From NCBI GenBank assembly GCA_963768025.1, contig CAVYGM010000019.1, positions 1-64,000 of the forward strand: a DNA stretch of 64,000 nucleotides, read 5' to 3'. The notes beneath the pieces are model-generated. The model did no database searches, was not told the DNA's origin, and saw only the letters and a program-made list of their open reading frames with translations. The DNA is from CAVYGM01 sp963768025 (GTDB lineage Bacteria; Bacteroidota; Bacteroidia; Cytophagales; Spirosomataceae). The translations under genes were made by a program, and so were the position numbers. Positions 17,371 to 26,729 of this stretch are shown piece by piece (position 1 is the stretch's first letter; each line of letters opens with the position of its first letter).

Positions 17371-18189
17371 ATGATTGCTTCTACCCTATCTTTGCCTATT
17401 ACCAAATTCACCTCCGGAAACGGGGTCCAACAGGCCGATACGCTGGCGATTGAGGAACCGCTCGAAATTCGTATCCGGTTTGGAATGGCCTTGGAATCCA
17501 AAAACCTGTCGGTCACCATGCGGACCCCCGGCCACGACGAAGAGCTGGCCCTGGGCTTTTTGCTGAGTGAAGGGATCATAACTGCCTATGAGCAAATAGT
17601 AGGCGTGGTCCGGGAGGGCGAGAATCAGCTTTCGGTCATTCTGCACGAAGATGTTTCCTTTGACCCACTTCGTTTCGAACGCCACGTGTACACCACATCC
17701 AGCTGTGGTATTTGTGGCAAAGCGTCCATTGATGCCATCAGAGTACAGAGCCACCCGCCCGCTAGCTTACAACACTGGACCGTTACACCAGCCATCCTGT
17801 GCCAATTGCCCCGGCTATTGCGAACCCGACAGGCCGACTTCGAAATCACCGGGGGCCTCCATGCCGCTGCTTTATTCAGTCCGGCGGCGGAGCTGCTTCT
17901 GCTAAGGGAAGACGTCGGGCGTCACAATGCCGTGGACAAGCTCGTAGGGGCGGCCATGCAAGCCAATCTGCTCCCCTTAGTGGGGCAAATTCTCCTCCTG
18001 AGCGGCCGGGCCAGTTTTGAACTCATTCAGAAGGCCAGCCTGGCGGGCATAACGCTGGTAGCGGCGGTTGGCGCCCCCTCCTCGCTCGCCGTGCAGCTGG
18101 CAGAAGAGGCGGGCATCACGCTGGTCGGATTTTTGAGGGACAATCACTTCAATGTGTATACCCGTCCGGAAAGAATCCAAGAAGACTGA
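17371..18189 (+). CDS. fdhD: Formate dehydrogenase accessory sulfurtransferase FdhD
   Basis: A 272-residue FdhD. The conserved cysteines lie in TTSSCGICGKASI (Cys112, Cys115); these carry the sulfur that FdhD moves from the cysteine desulfurase IscS to the molybdenum cofactor. Other family segments are IEEPLEIRIRFG, RTPGHDEELALGFLLSEGII, and the cofactor-binding GGLHAAALF plus REDVGRHNAVDKLVGAA and LSGRASFELIQKA. Start chosen at ATG 17371 next to a GTG at 17368. The next gene, 37 bases on, encodes a YdeP-type Mo-bis-MGD oxidoreductase, the likely client, so the pair is an operon. Confidence 0.95.
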   Translation: MIASTLSLPITKFTSGNGVQQADTLAIEEPLEIRIRFGMALESKNLSVTMRTPGHDEELALGFLLSEGIITAYEQIVGVVREGENQLSVILHEDVSFDPLRFERHVYTTSSCGICGKASIDAIRVQSHPPASLQHWTVTPAILCQLPRLLRTRQADFEITGGLHAAALFSPAAELLLLREDVGRHNAVDKLVGAAMQANLLPLVGQILLLSGRASFELIQKASLAGITLVAAVGAPSSLAVQLAEEAGITLVGFLRDNHFNVYTRPERIQED

Positions 18190-18226
18190 AATTTTTCAAT
18201 ATTTATATTCTATTCACGCAAAGCTC

Positions 18227-20533
18227 ATGACTACTTCCGCCGTACCCGCCGCCGAAAATCCCGAAAAATTGACGGGTCTGAAACTGGACGAGCCCAAAAC
18301 TGTGGCCGCCGGCCTGACCGCCGTGTCCGTAGCCCTCAGCCGGGTAATGGAAGAGGCGGGGGTAGTGCGGGGCAACAAAGCCTTGCTGCGCATGAATCAG
18401 AAGGACGGCTTCGACTGCCCGAGCTGCGCCTGGCCCGACCCTGACCACCACCGCTCACCCGTGGCCGAGTACTGTGAAAATGGGGCGAAGGCCCTGGCCG
18501 AGGAAGCCACCGAAAAAGCCTTATGGAGTGATTTTTTTCGAGAAAACTCCGTGTATGACTTGTCGCTGCTCACGGACCTGGAAATAGGAAAAATGGGGCG
18601 GCTTGCCGAGCCCATGTACCTAGCCAAAGGGGCTACCCATTACCAACCCATCTCCTGGCCCGATGCCTTTCACAAAATAGCCCAGCACCTCAACACCCTT
18701 TCTTCGCCGGACGAAGCCGTTTTTTATACGTCCGGTCGGGCCAGCAACGAAGCCGCCTACGTGTACCAGCTTTTTGTGCGCGAATACGGGACTAACAACC
18801 TCCCCGATTGCTCCAATATGTGCCATGAATCCAGCGGGGTAGCCCTGAGCGAATCCCTGGGAATAGGCAAGGGTAGCGTGCTCCTGGAAGATTTTTACGA
18901 CACCGATGTCATTCTTATCATGGGGCAAAACCCCGGCACCAATCATCCCCGGATGCTTACTGCCCTGCAAAAAGGCAAACGCAACGGAGCTAAAATCATT
19001 GCCGTCAACCCCTTGCACGAAACCGGCCTGCTGGGGTTTAATGACCCCCAGACCGTAAAGGGAGTTTTGGGCATGGACAACAAACTGGCCGACTTGTTTA
19101 TTCAGATCCGGATGAATGGAGATATGGCTTTTTTGAAAGCACTGGCCCGTCTCTTGCTGGATGAAGAAGAAAAGGCTCCGGGAACGGTGTTCGACTCAGA
19201 CTTTATCGCCGACAAAACCCAGGGGTACGAAGCCTACATTCAGCACTTAAAAACCCAGGATGTAGCCCAGCTGGCGAAGCTCAGTGGGGTGTCGCTAGCC
19301 AAGATCCGGGAGGCAGCAGCCCTGATCAAGCACAAAAAAAAGATCATTATCTGCTGGGCCATGGGCCTGACCCAACACGCCAATTCCGTAGATACGCTTA
19401 GAGAACTCGTCAATGTACTGCTGCTCAAAGGCAGCGTAGGGATTCCGGGCGGGGGTACCTGTCCCGTGCGGGGCCACAGCAACGTACAGGGCGACCGCAC
19501 CATGGGCGTGTGGGAAAAAGTAGTACCCGCCTGGCGGGAGAATATCCGAAAAGTATACGGTTTTGAAGTACCCGAGCAGAATGGCTTCGACGTGGTGCAT
19601 TCCATCCACGCCATGCATCAGGGCAAAGCCAAGGTTTTTGTGGCGTTGGGGGGGAATTTCCTCTCGGCCACGCCGGATACCCAGTATACGGCTCAGGGCC
19701 TCCGGCAATGTGCCCTCACGGTCCAAATTTCCACCAAGCTAAACCGCAGCCACCTGGTTCACGGGGAAGAGGCCCTCATCCTGCCTACCCTGGCTCGCAG
19801 CGACCGCGATGCCCATGAGCACGAGGAGCAGTTTATCAGCTGTGAAAACTCCATGGGAGTGATCCAGGCCTCGCGCGGGGTACTTGACCCCATTTCGCCC
19901 GAATTATTGAGCGAACCAATGATCATCTGCGGCATGGCCAAGGCTACCCTGGGGGCTCGCTCCAAAGTAGACTGGGATCAGTACATGCATCATTACGACC
20001 ACATTCGGAACGACATAGCGCGGGTAATTCCCGGCTGTGATAATTACAACCACAAGGTACGCCAACCGGGAGGTTTCTATTTGCCCAACGACGCGCGGGA
20101 GGGCAAATTCAATACGCCCTCGGGAAAAGCAGTTTTCAATGTAGCGGAAGCCACCACACCGACGATTGGGCCGGACGAGTACCTGATGATGACGATCCGG
20201 AGCCATGATCAGTTCAATACCACCATTTATGGCCTGGAAGATCGCTACCGCGGGGTGCATAACGAGCGGAGGGTGGTGTTTATGAACATTCAGGACATTA
20301 TTGAAGCCGGTTTTTCGTCGGGCGACGTAGTGAATTTATACAACCTGCATGGTGGTGTAGAGCGCGTAGCACGAAACTTTGTGCTGGTAGCGTATGATAT
20401 TCCCAAACGCTGCATCGCCACCTATTTCCCCGAAGCCAATGTTCTGGTTCCGATTGGTAGCGTGGCCGAGCATAGCAATACACCCGTGTATAAAAGTGTG
20501 GCCGTAAAAATCAGAAGTACAACGATCCGGTAG
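18227..20533 (+). CDS. FdhF/YdeP-family molybdopterin oxidoreductase
   Basis: A 768-residue protein of the YdeP branch of the formate dehydrogenase/DMSO reductase superfamily. The N-terminal cysteines GFDCPSCAWPDP and EYCENGAKAL are those of the YdeP group. The Mo-bis-MGD binding core is visible in FYTSGRASNEAAY, DCSNMCHESSGVAL, MGQNPGTNHPRML, ICWAMGLTQHANS and GIPGGGTCPVRGHSNVQGDRT, with the C-terminal GPDEYLMMTIRSHDQFNTTI domain. Start at ATG 18227 follows the fdhD stop by 37 bases. Despite the name, YdeP proteins are not proven formate dehydrogenases; the electron partner and substrate are unknown. No iron-sulfur or membrane subunit is encoded nearby, so it would act alone in the cytoplasm. 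Confidence 0.92.
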   Translation: MTTSAVPAAENPEKLTGLKLDEPKTVAAGLTAVSVALSRVMEEAGVVRGNKALLRMNQKDGFDCPSCAWPDPDHHRSPVAEYCENGAKALAEEATEKALWSDFFRENSVYDLSLLTDLEIGKMGRLAEPMYLAKGATHYQPISWPDAFHKIAQHLNTLSSPDEAVFYTSGRASNEAAYVYQLFVREYGTNNLPDCSNMCHESSGVALSESLGIGKGSVLLEDFYDTDVILIMGQNPGTNHPRMLTALQKGKRNGAKIIAVNPLHETGLLGFNDPQTVKGVLGMDNKLADLFIQIRMNGDMAFLKALARLLLDEEEKAPGTVFDSDFIADKTQGYEAYIQHLKTQDVAQLAKLSGVSLAKIREAAALIKHKKKIIICWAMGLTQHANSVDTLRELVNVLLLKGSVGIPGGGTCPVRGHSNVQGDRTMGVWEKVVPAWRENIRKVYGFEVPEQNGFDVVHSIHAMHQGKAKVFVALGGNFLSATPDTQYTAQGLRQCALTVQISTKLNRSHLVHGEEALILPTLARSDRDAHEHEEQFISCENSMGVIQASRGVLDPISPELLSEPMIICGMAKATLGARSKVDWDQYMHHYDHIRNDIARVIPGCDNYNHKVRQPGGFYLPNDAREGKFNTPSGKAVFNVAEATTPTIGPDEYLMMTIRSHDQFNTTIYGLEDRYRGVHNERRVVFMNIQDIIEAGFSSGDVVNLYNLHGGVERVARNFVLVAYDIPKRCIATYFPEANVLVPIGSVAEHSNTPVYKSVAVKIRSTTIR

Positions 20534-20580
20534 CTTTGCCTTAAAGCGAAGCCATCCTATATTCTATCTCAATCCGTTTG

Positions 20581-20799
20581 ATGCAAGAAATTCAACCAAA
20601 CAATCCTCTGCACGGAATTACCCTGGAAGCTATCCTCACCCACCTGGTGCGGGTATACGGCTGGCAGGAACTTGGCGAAACCATTCCAATACGGTGCTTT
20701 ACCCATGAACCCAGCATCAAATCCAGCCTGAAATTTTTAAGAAAAACGCCCTGGGCGCGGAAGAAAGTGGAGGATTTGTATTTGCATAGCTTTCTGTAA
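20581..20799 (+). CDS. VF530-family (DUF2132) small DNA-binding protein
   Basis: A 72-residue protein that matches the VF530 family almost end to end: NPLHGITLEAILTHLV, YGWQELGETIPIRCFTHEPS and SLKFLRKTPWARKKVEDLYL. The family is a small helical domain for which double-stranded DNA binding has been described; cellular role is unknown. The ATG at 20581 is preferred to the TTG directly before it. It lies 47 bases after the oxidoreductase gene on the same strand and just before a strong terminator, so it is the last gene of the fdhD transcript. Confidence 0.92.
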   Translation: MQEIQPNNPLHGITLEAILTHLVRVYGWQELGETIPIRCFTHEPSIKSSLKFLRKTPWARKKVEDLYLHSFL

Positions 20800-20846
20800 A
20801 TCGGTTATGAAAAAATAGGGTACTGGGTTTATTTACTCGTGAAAAT

Positions 20847-20891
20847 AAAAAAAGCTTATACGACGCCGATCAGGTCGTATAAGCTTTTTTT
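20847..20891. terminator. Strong bidirectional terminator
   Basis: A perfect stem GCTTATACGAC/GTCGTATAAGC (20854-20864 with 20874-20884) with a 9-base loop is flanked by seven A and seven T residues, which extend the pairing to 18 bp. It serves both the fdhD-oxidoreductase-VF530 transcript and the converging gal transcript. Confidence 0.93.
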
Positions 20892-20935
20892 GTATTTGGA
20901 TGCTCTTTGGGAGTCGTTGTTTTGAGGTATTTACC

Positions 20936-22108
20936 CTACTTCTTCACCGACATCTGATATACGGTGGTCGTATGGTACTTCTCACCGGGGCGCAGTACTA
21001 CCGTAGGAAACTGCGACTGGTTCGGTGAGTCGGGAAAGTGCTCGGTTTCCAGGCAGAAACCCATGCGCTTGGTGTAGGTCACACCCTTGCCGCTTACTTT
21101 GCCATTCAGGAAATTACCCGTGTAAAACTGCACACCCGGCTCGGTGGTAGATACCTCCATCACCCGTCCGCTGGTTGGCTCATAAACCGTGGCAATTTTC
21201 TTCAGGCTACCATCGCCTCCCTGTACCACCCAGCAGTGGTCATAGCCTCCGCCGTTTTTGATTTGGGCGTCGGCCATGTCGTCAATGCGCTCGCCGATGG
21301 GGCGGGCCGTGCGGAAATCAAACGGGGTACCTTCCACCGGAATCAGTTTGCCCGTCGGAATCAAAGTTCCATCTACTTCCACCAGGCTGTCGGAGTCGAT
21401 GCTGATTTCATGTTCCAGCACGTCCCGCTTCAGGCCCGTGAGGTTGAAGTAGCTGTGATTGGTCAGGTTTACTATGGTAGGTTTGTCGGTAGTGGCATCG
21501 TAGTCAATCTTTAACTCGCCGTCATTAGTAAGGGTGTACGTTACCTTTACGTCCAGCGTGCCGGGGTAGCCCTCCTCCATGTCCTTGCTGGTGTAAGTCA
21601 ATGCCAACCCTACGGTAGATCCGTCTTTTACCTCCTCAGCCTTCCAGAGCTTCTTATCAAAGCCTACCGTACCCCCGTGCAGGTGGTTGGGGCCATTGTT
21701 GGTCACGAGGGGGTAGGTCTTTCCGTCCAGGGTGAAGGAACCCTTGGCGATCCGGTTGCCATACCGGCCTACCAACGCCCCAAAAAACGGATTATTAGCT
21801 ACGTAGGCGTCCAACGAATCGAAGCCCAGTACTACATCGGCCATCTCACCGTTCTTGTCGGGTGCCATCCAGTGGGTGATAATGCCGCCGTAATTGGTGA
21901 TTTTCACCACCATTCTATTGGCATTCGTCAGGGTGTACAGGTCAACGGCCTGGCCGTCGGCAAGCGTTCCAAAGGCTTCTTTGGTTATCGTGGATTGCAT
22001 AGTTTCGGATTTTTCCTTATTAGATTGACAATTTGTAAAAAGCAAACTTACCACCGTAAGCATTACATAAGGAAGAAGGACTTTCAGAGATCCTATCTGT
22101 TTGGTCAT
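20936..22108 (-). CDS. galM: Aldose 1-epimerase (galactose mutarotase), lipoprotein
   Basis: A 390-residue mutarotase. A lipoprotein signal ends in LLFTNC (Cys27), so the enzyme sits on a membrane outside the cytoplasm. The catalytic pieces are clear: GRYGNRIAKGSF, NGPNHLHGG, the base region NLTNHSYFNLTG, GGGYDHCWVV and the catalytic Glu near TTEPGVQFYTGNF. It interconverts alpha- and beta-anomers of galactose or other aldoses. Starts at 22126 or 22108 are possible; 22108 gives the tidier signal. It lies 87 bases downstream of galK on the same strand, so the two form a galactose operon, and it ends against the bidirectional terminator. Confidence 0.92.
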   Translation of the reverse strand: MTKQIGSLKVLLPYVMLTVVSLLFTNCQSNKEKSETMQSTITKEAFGTLADGQAVDLYTLTNANRMVVKITNYGGIITHWMAPDKNGEMADVVLGFDSLDAYVANNPFFGALVGRYGNRIAKGSFTLDGKTYPLVTNNGPNHLHGGTVGFDKKLWKAEEVKDGSTVGLALTYTSKDMEEGYPGTLDVKVTYTLTNDGELKIDYDATTDKPTIVNLTNHSYFNLTGLKRDVLEHEISIDSDSLVEVDGTLIPTGKLIPVEGTPFDFRTARPIGERIDDMADAQIKNGGGYDHCWVVQGGDGSLKKIATVYEPTSGRVMEVSTTEPGVQFYTGNFLNGKVSGKGVTYTKRMGFCLETEHFPDSPNQSQFPTVVLRPGEKYHTTTVYQMSVKK

Positions 22109-22194
22109 TTGAAAGAAGTGAGTCATGAATCTATGAATTGGGTTTAGTTAAGTACAAAGAGAAAGGCAGGCTGGGTATAGGCTTTTATATTTGT

Positions 22195-23368
22195 TCAAAC
22201 GGATACTTCGGATGTACCATCGTCTATGACTACCTCGTAGCACGGCAGTTCGATGCCGTAAGCACTGCGGTAGGCACTTTTCATGCGGGTCTCGAAGGAA
22301 CTGACTCCTTTTTTCCGTACCAGATTGATGGTACACCCACCAAATCCGCCGCCCATCATGCGGGCACCGGCTACGTCTGGGTTGGTGCGGGCTTGCGCTA
22401 CCAAAAAATCCAGTTCGGAGCAGCTTACCTCGTATTCGTTCTGTAAGCCGTCGTGGGTAGCGTACATTTTGGCCCCGAATTGTTCCAGATTACCTTTCAG
22501 CAATAAGTCACACGCCTCTTGTACCCGCCGGATTTCTTCGGTCATGTACTTGCAGCGTTTATATACCTCCGGACCGAGTTGGTCTTTGTAGGTCTCTACT
22601 AGTTCGGGCGTGGCATCCCGCAGGCTTTTGATTTCGGGATGATCCTGCTGCATCACGGCTACCCCCTGTTCGCACTCCATCCGGCGGGTATTATACGCGG
22701 AGTCGGCCAGGGAATGCTTCACCTTGGTGTCGCATAGAATGAGCAGGTACTCATCCATTTCGAACGGAAAATACTCGTATTCCAGCGACCGACAATCCAG
22801 CCGGATCACCGACTCGGCCTTGCCAAACACGGAAGCAAACTGATCCATGATGCCGCAGTTGACACCCACGTACTCGTTTTCGGCTTTTTGGGCCATTTTC
22901 ACTATCTCCAATCGGCTCAACCCCAGGTCGAATACCTCGTTAAGCGCAAAGAGCAGGCAACATTCCAGCGCCGCCGACGACGACATGCCCGCACCTACGG
23001 GTACATCGCTGCCAAACGAAGCCTGAAAGCCGCCGATCCTGAGTCCTTTCTTTTGTAATTGATCCAGAACTGATAACTGGTAGATGGGCCACTCCTGCTC
23101 CGGCTTTGATAAATCGGTGAGCCTGAAACTCATACGTCTCGTCCAGATCTACCGCCTGTAACCGAACCAGGCTGTCGGTACGCGGACTGATGGCAAAGTA
23201 AACGGCTTTGTCAACGCTGGCCGGAAGCACAAACCCGCCGTTGTAGTCGGTATGCTCTCCAATGAGGTTGATCCGCCCCGGCGACCGGAACAGGCGGGGT
23301 TCCGTGCCGTACTGGCTCCAAAAAGCTTCTTTGACGGCGGAGGCCGTTTTAGATGTAGTTGTGTTCAT
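22195..23368 (-). pseudogene. galK: Galactokinase with one frameshift
   Basis: Joined, the protein has about 390 residues, the normal galactokinase length. The N-terminal part carries the galactose signature GRINLIGEHTDYNGGFVLP; the C-terminal part carries the ATP motif PVGAGMSSSAALE, NCGIMDQFAS and the GHMP motif GGGFGGCTINLV. The frame breaks near 23121-23125 after LDETYEF: one extra base separates it from LTDLSKPEQEWPIYQL. Every catalytic motif is otherwise intact, so the lesion is either recent or a sequence error. Galactokinase makes galactose 1-phosphate, the first Leloir step. galM lies downstream and a hydroxyacid dehydrogenase gene 58 bases upstream. No galT or galE is seen. Confidence 0.9.
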
Positions 23369-23426
23369 ATAGGAATCAAACAGTCCGTGCTGTTTTGGAC
23401 AATCGGTGCTTATGCCTTATTTCTGT

Positions 23427-24362
23427 TCAGTACCCCCTTGACAAATCTACCTCGCTCTCGATCGCCTCATTCGCTGCCAGGTTCTTGACGTTCCGTAAAA
23501 ACAGGTCTACCTTACCTACATCTTCGTCGGCCTGCCCCCCGCCGGTATGCTGAGTCAGGATCACATTTTCCATCGTCCACAGCGGACTGGTATCAGGCAG
23601 GGGCTCCACTTCCGTTACGTCCAGGACCGCGCCGCTCAAATGCCCGTTTTGCAGCAGTTCAATGAGGGCCGCCTCGTCGGTGGTGTTGCCACGCCCTACG
23701 TTGGCGTACACGCTGCCTGGCTTCATGGCCTCCAGTACCTCGCGGTCCACGAAATTATCAGCGGTGCCAGGCAGGGTATTAACCACGATATTCACCGAGG
23801 GAAGCGCCGTAAGGAGTTCCTGTTTGGTATGGAGTTCGGCTTCCGGGGAAGTACGGGCTAAGGTTTGCACCGAACACCGAAACCCTTCCAGAATGGCTCG
23901 GGTGGCCGTACCGATGGTGCCGCTCCCCAGGACGATCACCTTCTGGCGATCCAGTAGCCGCAGGCTGGGGCGCAAGGTATGCCCTACCCACTCTGTTTTT
24001 TGTTTCAGGATTGTGAGGGTATCGATGCCCCGGTAGAGTGCCACCAGGCCTCCCACAATAGTCTCGGCGCAGGGACGGGCAAACCAGTCGCCCATGTTGG
24101 CAGCTTTGCCACTGATTTTCAGGTGTTTGTATTTGTCAAATCCTGCGGAGTCCAACTGCCAGAATTTCAAATTACTATCCGTTTCCGCAAGCCAGTCGGC
24201 GGGAGGATTGCCCAGAATCAACTGAGCCTGCTGGCATTTCTTTTGAACCGCCACTTCCGAATCGTCCAATTCCCGAAACTCCACTTCGTAAGAATCAGAA
24301 AGCCCATCCAGTAACCTGGATCTTAGGTTATCAGATAGGTAAGTATAAATATAAACACGCAT
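23427..24362 (-). CDS. D-2-hydroxyacid dehydrogenase (NAD-binding)
   Basis: A 311-residue member of the D-isomer-specific 2-hydroxyacid dehydrogenases. The Rossmann motif is VIVLGSGTIGTATRAIL. The catalytic trio is visible as Arg in NVGRGNTTDEAAL, Glu in DVTEVEPLP and His in LTQHTGGG. The substrate domain is divergent and the N-terminus short, as in the glyoxylate/hydroxypyruvate reductase-like group. The start is placed at MRVYIY (24362) rather than at 24377. It precedes galK on the same strand and may share its transcript, though a link to galactose use is not established. Upstream, 24363-24632 is AT-rich and probably holds the divergent promoters. Confidence 0.9.
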   Translation of the reverse strand: MRVYIYTYLSDNLRSRLLDGLSDSYEVEFRELDDSEVAVQKKCQQAQLILGNPPADWLAETDSNLKFWQLDSAGFDKYKHLKISGKAANMGDWFARPCAETIVGGLVALYRGIDTLTILKQKTEWVGHTLRPSLRLLDRQKVIVLGSGTIGTATRAILEGFRCSVQTLARTSPEAELHTKQELLTALPSVNIVVNTLPGTADNFVDREVLEAMKPGSVYANVGRGNTTDEAALIELLQNGHLSGAVLDVTEVEPLPDTSPLWTMENVILTQHTGGGQADEDVGKVDLFLRNVKNLAANEAIESEVDLSRGY

Positions 24363-24632
24363 CGTTTTTATCAGCAAAGAGGGTAAAAAGGTGTTTTTTT
24401 ACCTCAATTTTAAAAATATTTTTTAAAAGTAAATTTATTTTAATCCCTGTAAAGCTACGGATAAGTACTAAATTGAAATCCGAAAATTTCCATTCTGGCG
24501 GGAAGGTGAATCCAGACTTGTGGCATCCTTTCCAGTCGATCCCGGCTCGTTTAGTTCCTATCTCGTGCGTTGTAAGGCAATTACCCTAACCTATTCATTC
24601 ACTATCTATAACCCATATCCGACTTATTCAAC

Positions 24633-25493
24633 ATGGAAAACATTCTCGTTATCGGTTCTACCGGGACAATTGGCTCAGCTGTATTGAAAAATCTTCAAAA
24701 CAAAAATGTGAACGTATTTGCTGGCGTCCACTCGGAAAAAGACATCCCCAAGGTAGAGCCTTACGCAGAAGCGGTGCCGCTAGACTTTAATAGTCCCGAA
24801 ACTTTAGACCAGGCCATGCAGGGCAAGGATCGGGTATTTCTGGTCACTCCGCTGATGCAGGACCCCGACAAAATAACGCAACTGGTAGCGGATGCCGCCC
24901 AAAAGCACAACGTGAAGCATATTGTAAGGAGTACGGCCGCCGGTGCCGATGTGAATGCTTCCATTGCCATGGGCCGGTGGGCCGGTGCGTCGGAAGAAGT
25001 AATAAAGGCATCGGGACTGGACTGGACGATCCTGCAACCTCATAGTTTTTTGCAAAATTTCATTAGCGCCAATAGCTACACGATAAAAAATCAGGATGTG
25101 TACTACCTTCCTTTGGGAGATGCCCGACTGGCCCAGCTCGACGTGGATGACCTGGGAAAAGTAGCCGCCCTTGTCCTTACGTCCGACGACCATTTTGGCA
25201 AGACCTACGAACTGAGTGGCCTGACGTACACCAGTGTGGAACTCGCCGAAATCATGTCCGAGGTGTTTGGGCGCAAAATTACCTATGTAGATGCCCCCGA
25301 AGCCGACGTCCGGGCCGGGCTGCTGAGCTACAACCTACCCGAATGGATGGTGGACTGCCTCATGGAATTTTACAACATTATCAAGCTGGGCTGGACGAAT
25401 ACGTATTCGGAAGATTACAAAAAGATCACGGGTGAAGAATATACCTCAGCCAAAACCTTCTTTGAGAATAACAAATCAGTATTTATGCCTTAG
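24633..25493 (+). CDS. NmrA-like NAD(P)-binding protein
   Basis: A 286-residue atypical short-chain dehydrogenase. The nucleotide motif is NILVIGSTGTIGSAVL near the N-terminus, and it lacks the classical YxxxK pair, as do NmrA and QorB-type proteins. Family-like segments are DRVFLVTPLMQDP, HIVRSTAAGAD, SGLDWTILQPHSFLQN and the C-terminal DVDDLGKVAALVL. Members act as redox sensors or as quinone or azo reductases. No signal peptide. The start at 24633 gives the glycine-rich loop at the expected distance. It is divergent from the hydroxyacid dehydrogenase gene. Confidence 0.88.
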   Translation: MENILVIGSTGTIGSAVLKNLQNKNVNVFAGVHSEKDIPKVEPYAEAVPLDFNSPETLDQAMQGKDRVFLVTPLMQDPDKITQLVADAAQKHNVKHIVRSTAAGADVNASIAMGRWAGASEEVIKASGLDWTILQPHSFLQNFISANSYTIKNQDVYYLPLGDARLAQLDVDDLGKVAALVLTSDDHFGKTYELSGLTYTSVELAEIMSEVFGRKITYVDAPEADVRAGLLSYNLPEWMVDCLMEFYNIIKLGWTNTYSEDYKKITGEEYTSAKTFFENNKSVFMP

Positions 25494-25604
25494 AAACAGG
25501 TTGGCTGGCAGATAGTGCCATCGCTGCCCAAAGGTAGGGTTGAAAAATCCGTTCGGGCTAAATAGTTGCATAAACAATCGTTTGTCTTCTACTTTGCAAA
25601 AAAA

Positions 25605-26567
25605 ATGATCATGGATAAAGAACTTTTGAACGAAGTACCCTCGCTGGACCTGAACGACTTCACGTCGGCAGACCCAGCCAGGAAAGCACAATTTGTGGCC
25701 GATCTTGGAAATGCTTTCAATACCATTGGGTTTGTGGCCATCAAAAACCACGGGTTGAACGAGGACATGCGCGTGCAGCTCTATGAGCAGGTGAAGCGTT
25801 TTTTCAGCTTACCCGAAGAAGAGAAAAAGAAGTACGAGTTTGAGCATCTGTTTGGCCAGCGGGGCTATATCGGCAAAGGAAAAGAAACCGCCAAGGGCTT
25901 CAAGGTAGCGGATTTGAAAGAGTTTTACCACGTAGGGCAACCCGAGCCGGAAGGAGATATGCCTTCCAACGTGTTTCCGGAAAACCTGCCCGAATTCGAG
26001 GCATACACTACCCTGGTGTATCGTACTTTCGAGAATACGGGCAAAACCCTGCTGCAGGCCCTGGCCTTGTACCTGGGCTTACCCGAGCATTACTTTGATG
26101 ACAAAGTACGGAATGGCGACAGCATCCTGCGGGCCTTGCATTACTTTCCTATTCTCAACCCCGACGCCCTGCCGGAAGGTGCGGTGCGGGCAGCAGCCCA
26201 CGGGGACATCAACCTCATCACACTCCTGATGGGGGCCAGCGCCGAAGGTCTGGAAGTACTTCGGCACGATGGCCAGTGGATCGCGATCACGGCCCTACCC
26301 GATCAGATCGTGGTGAATGTAGGCGATATGCTGGACCGACTGACCAACCATAAGCTCAAATCAACCATTCACCGCGTGGTGAACCCACCCCGCGAAAAAA
26401 TGGGCACATCCCGTTATTCTATTCCGTTCTTTATGCATCCCCGGGCCGACATGAACCTCACCTGCCTGGAAAGCTGCGTAGATGCGGACCATCCTCAAAT
26501 GTACGTGGACATGACCGCGGGCGAGTTTTTGGATGAGCGGCTCAGGGAACTGGGGCTAAAAAAATAA
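25605..26567 (+). CDS. Isopenicillin N synthase-like 2OG-Fe(II) oxygenase
   Basis: A 320-residue non-haem iron oxygenase. The N-terminal DIOX_N part reads VPSLDLNDFTSAD and FNTIGFVAIKNHG. The iron ligands are His199 and Asp201 (AAHGDINLITLL) and His256 (KSTIHRVVNP), and Arg270 in TSRYSIPFF is the 2-oxoglutarate anchor (RxS). The family includes isopenicillin N synthase, plant dioxygenases and bacterial enzymes of unknown substrate; nothing nearby suggests penicillin synthesis. ATG at 25605 and 25611 are both possible starts; an upstream TTG at 25566 is less likely. It is monocistronic. Confidence 0.9.
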   Translation: MIMDKELLNEVPSLDLNDFTSADPARKAQFVADLGNAFNTIGFVAIKNHGLNEDMRVQLYEQVKRFFSLPEEEKKKYEFEHLFGQRGYIGKGKETAKGFKVADLKEFYHVGQPEPEGDMPSNVFPENLPEFEAYTTLVYRTFENTGKTLLQALALYLGLPEHYFDDKVRNGDSILRALHYFPILNPDALPEGAVRAAAHGDINLITLLMGASAEGLEVLRHDGQWIAITALPDQIVVNVGDMLDRLTNHKLKSTIHRVVNPPREKMGTSRYSIPFFMHPRADMNLTCLESCVDADHPQMYVDMTAGEFLDERLRELGLKK

Positions 26568-26585
26568 GGATTGAAACCCGTACAT

Positions 26586-26643
26586 TGTTCGAGTGAACGG
26601 GAGATGGTTCGGGACAAATCCGCTATCTTCCTTCATTCGAACA
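26586..26643. repeat. Imperfect inverted repeat between oxygenase and transporter genes
   Basis: TGTTCGAGTGAACGG (26586-26600) and TTCATTCGAACA (26631-26642) are imperfect complements. It could form a terminator-like stem for the oxygenase gene, although a T-run is lacking. Confidence 0.3.
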
Positions 26644-26729
26644 GACGGGGCTACTGCTCATGCGATCAGAAACATCCGTCCATAGAGTAACTGACTGCAT
26701 AAAAACCCTCTGCATTCATTTATCGAACC

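Noticed and set aside
17371..20533. Functional formate dehydrogenase complex
   Set aside because: FdhD is clear, but the catalytic protein is of the YdeP type and no electron-transfer subunits are nearby, so formate oxidation cannot be concluded.
25605..26567. Penicillin biosynthesis from the isopenicillin N synthase-like gene
   Set aside because: It is only a 2OG-Fe(II) family member with a 2-oxoglutarate anchor; there is no peptide synthetase or acyltransferase gene.
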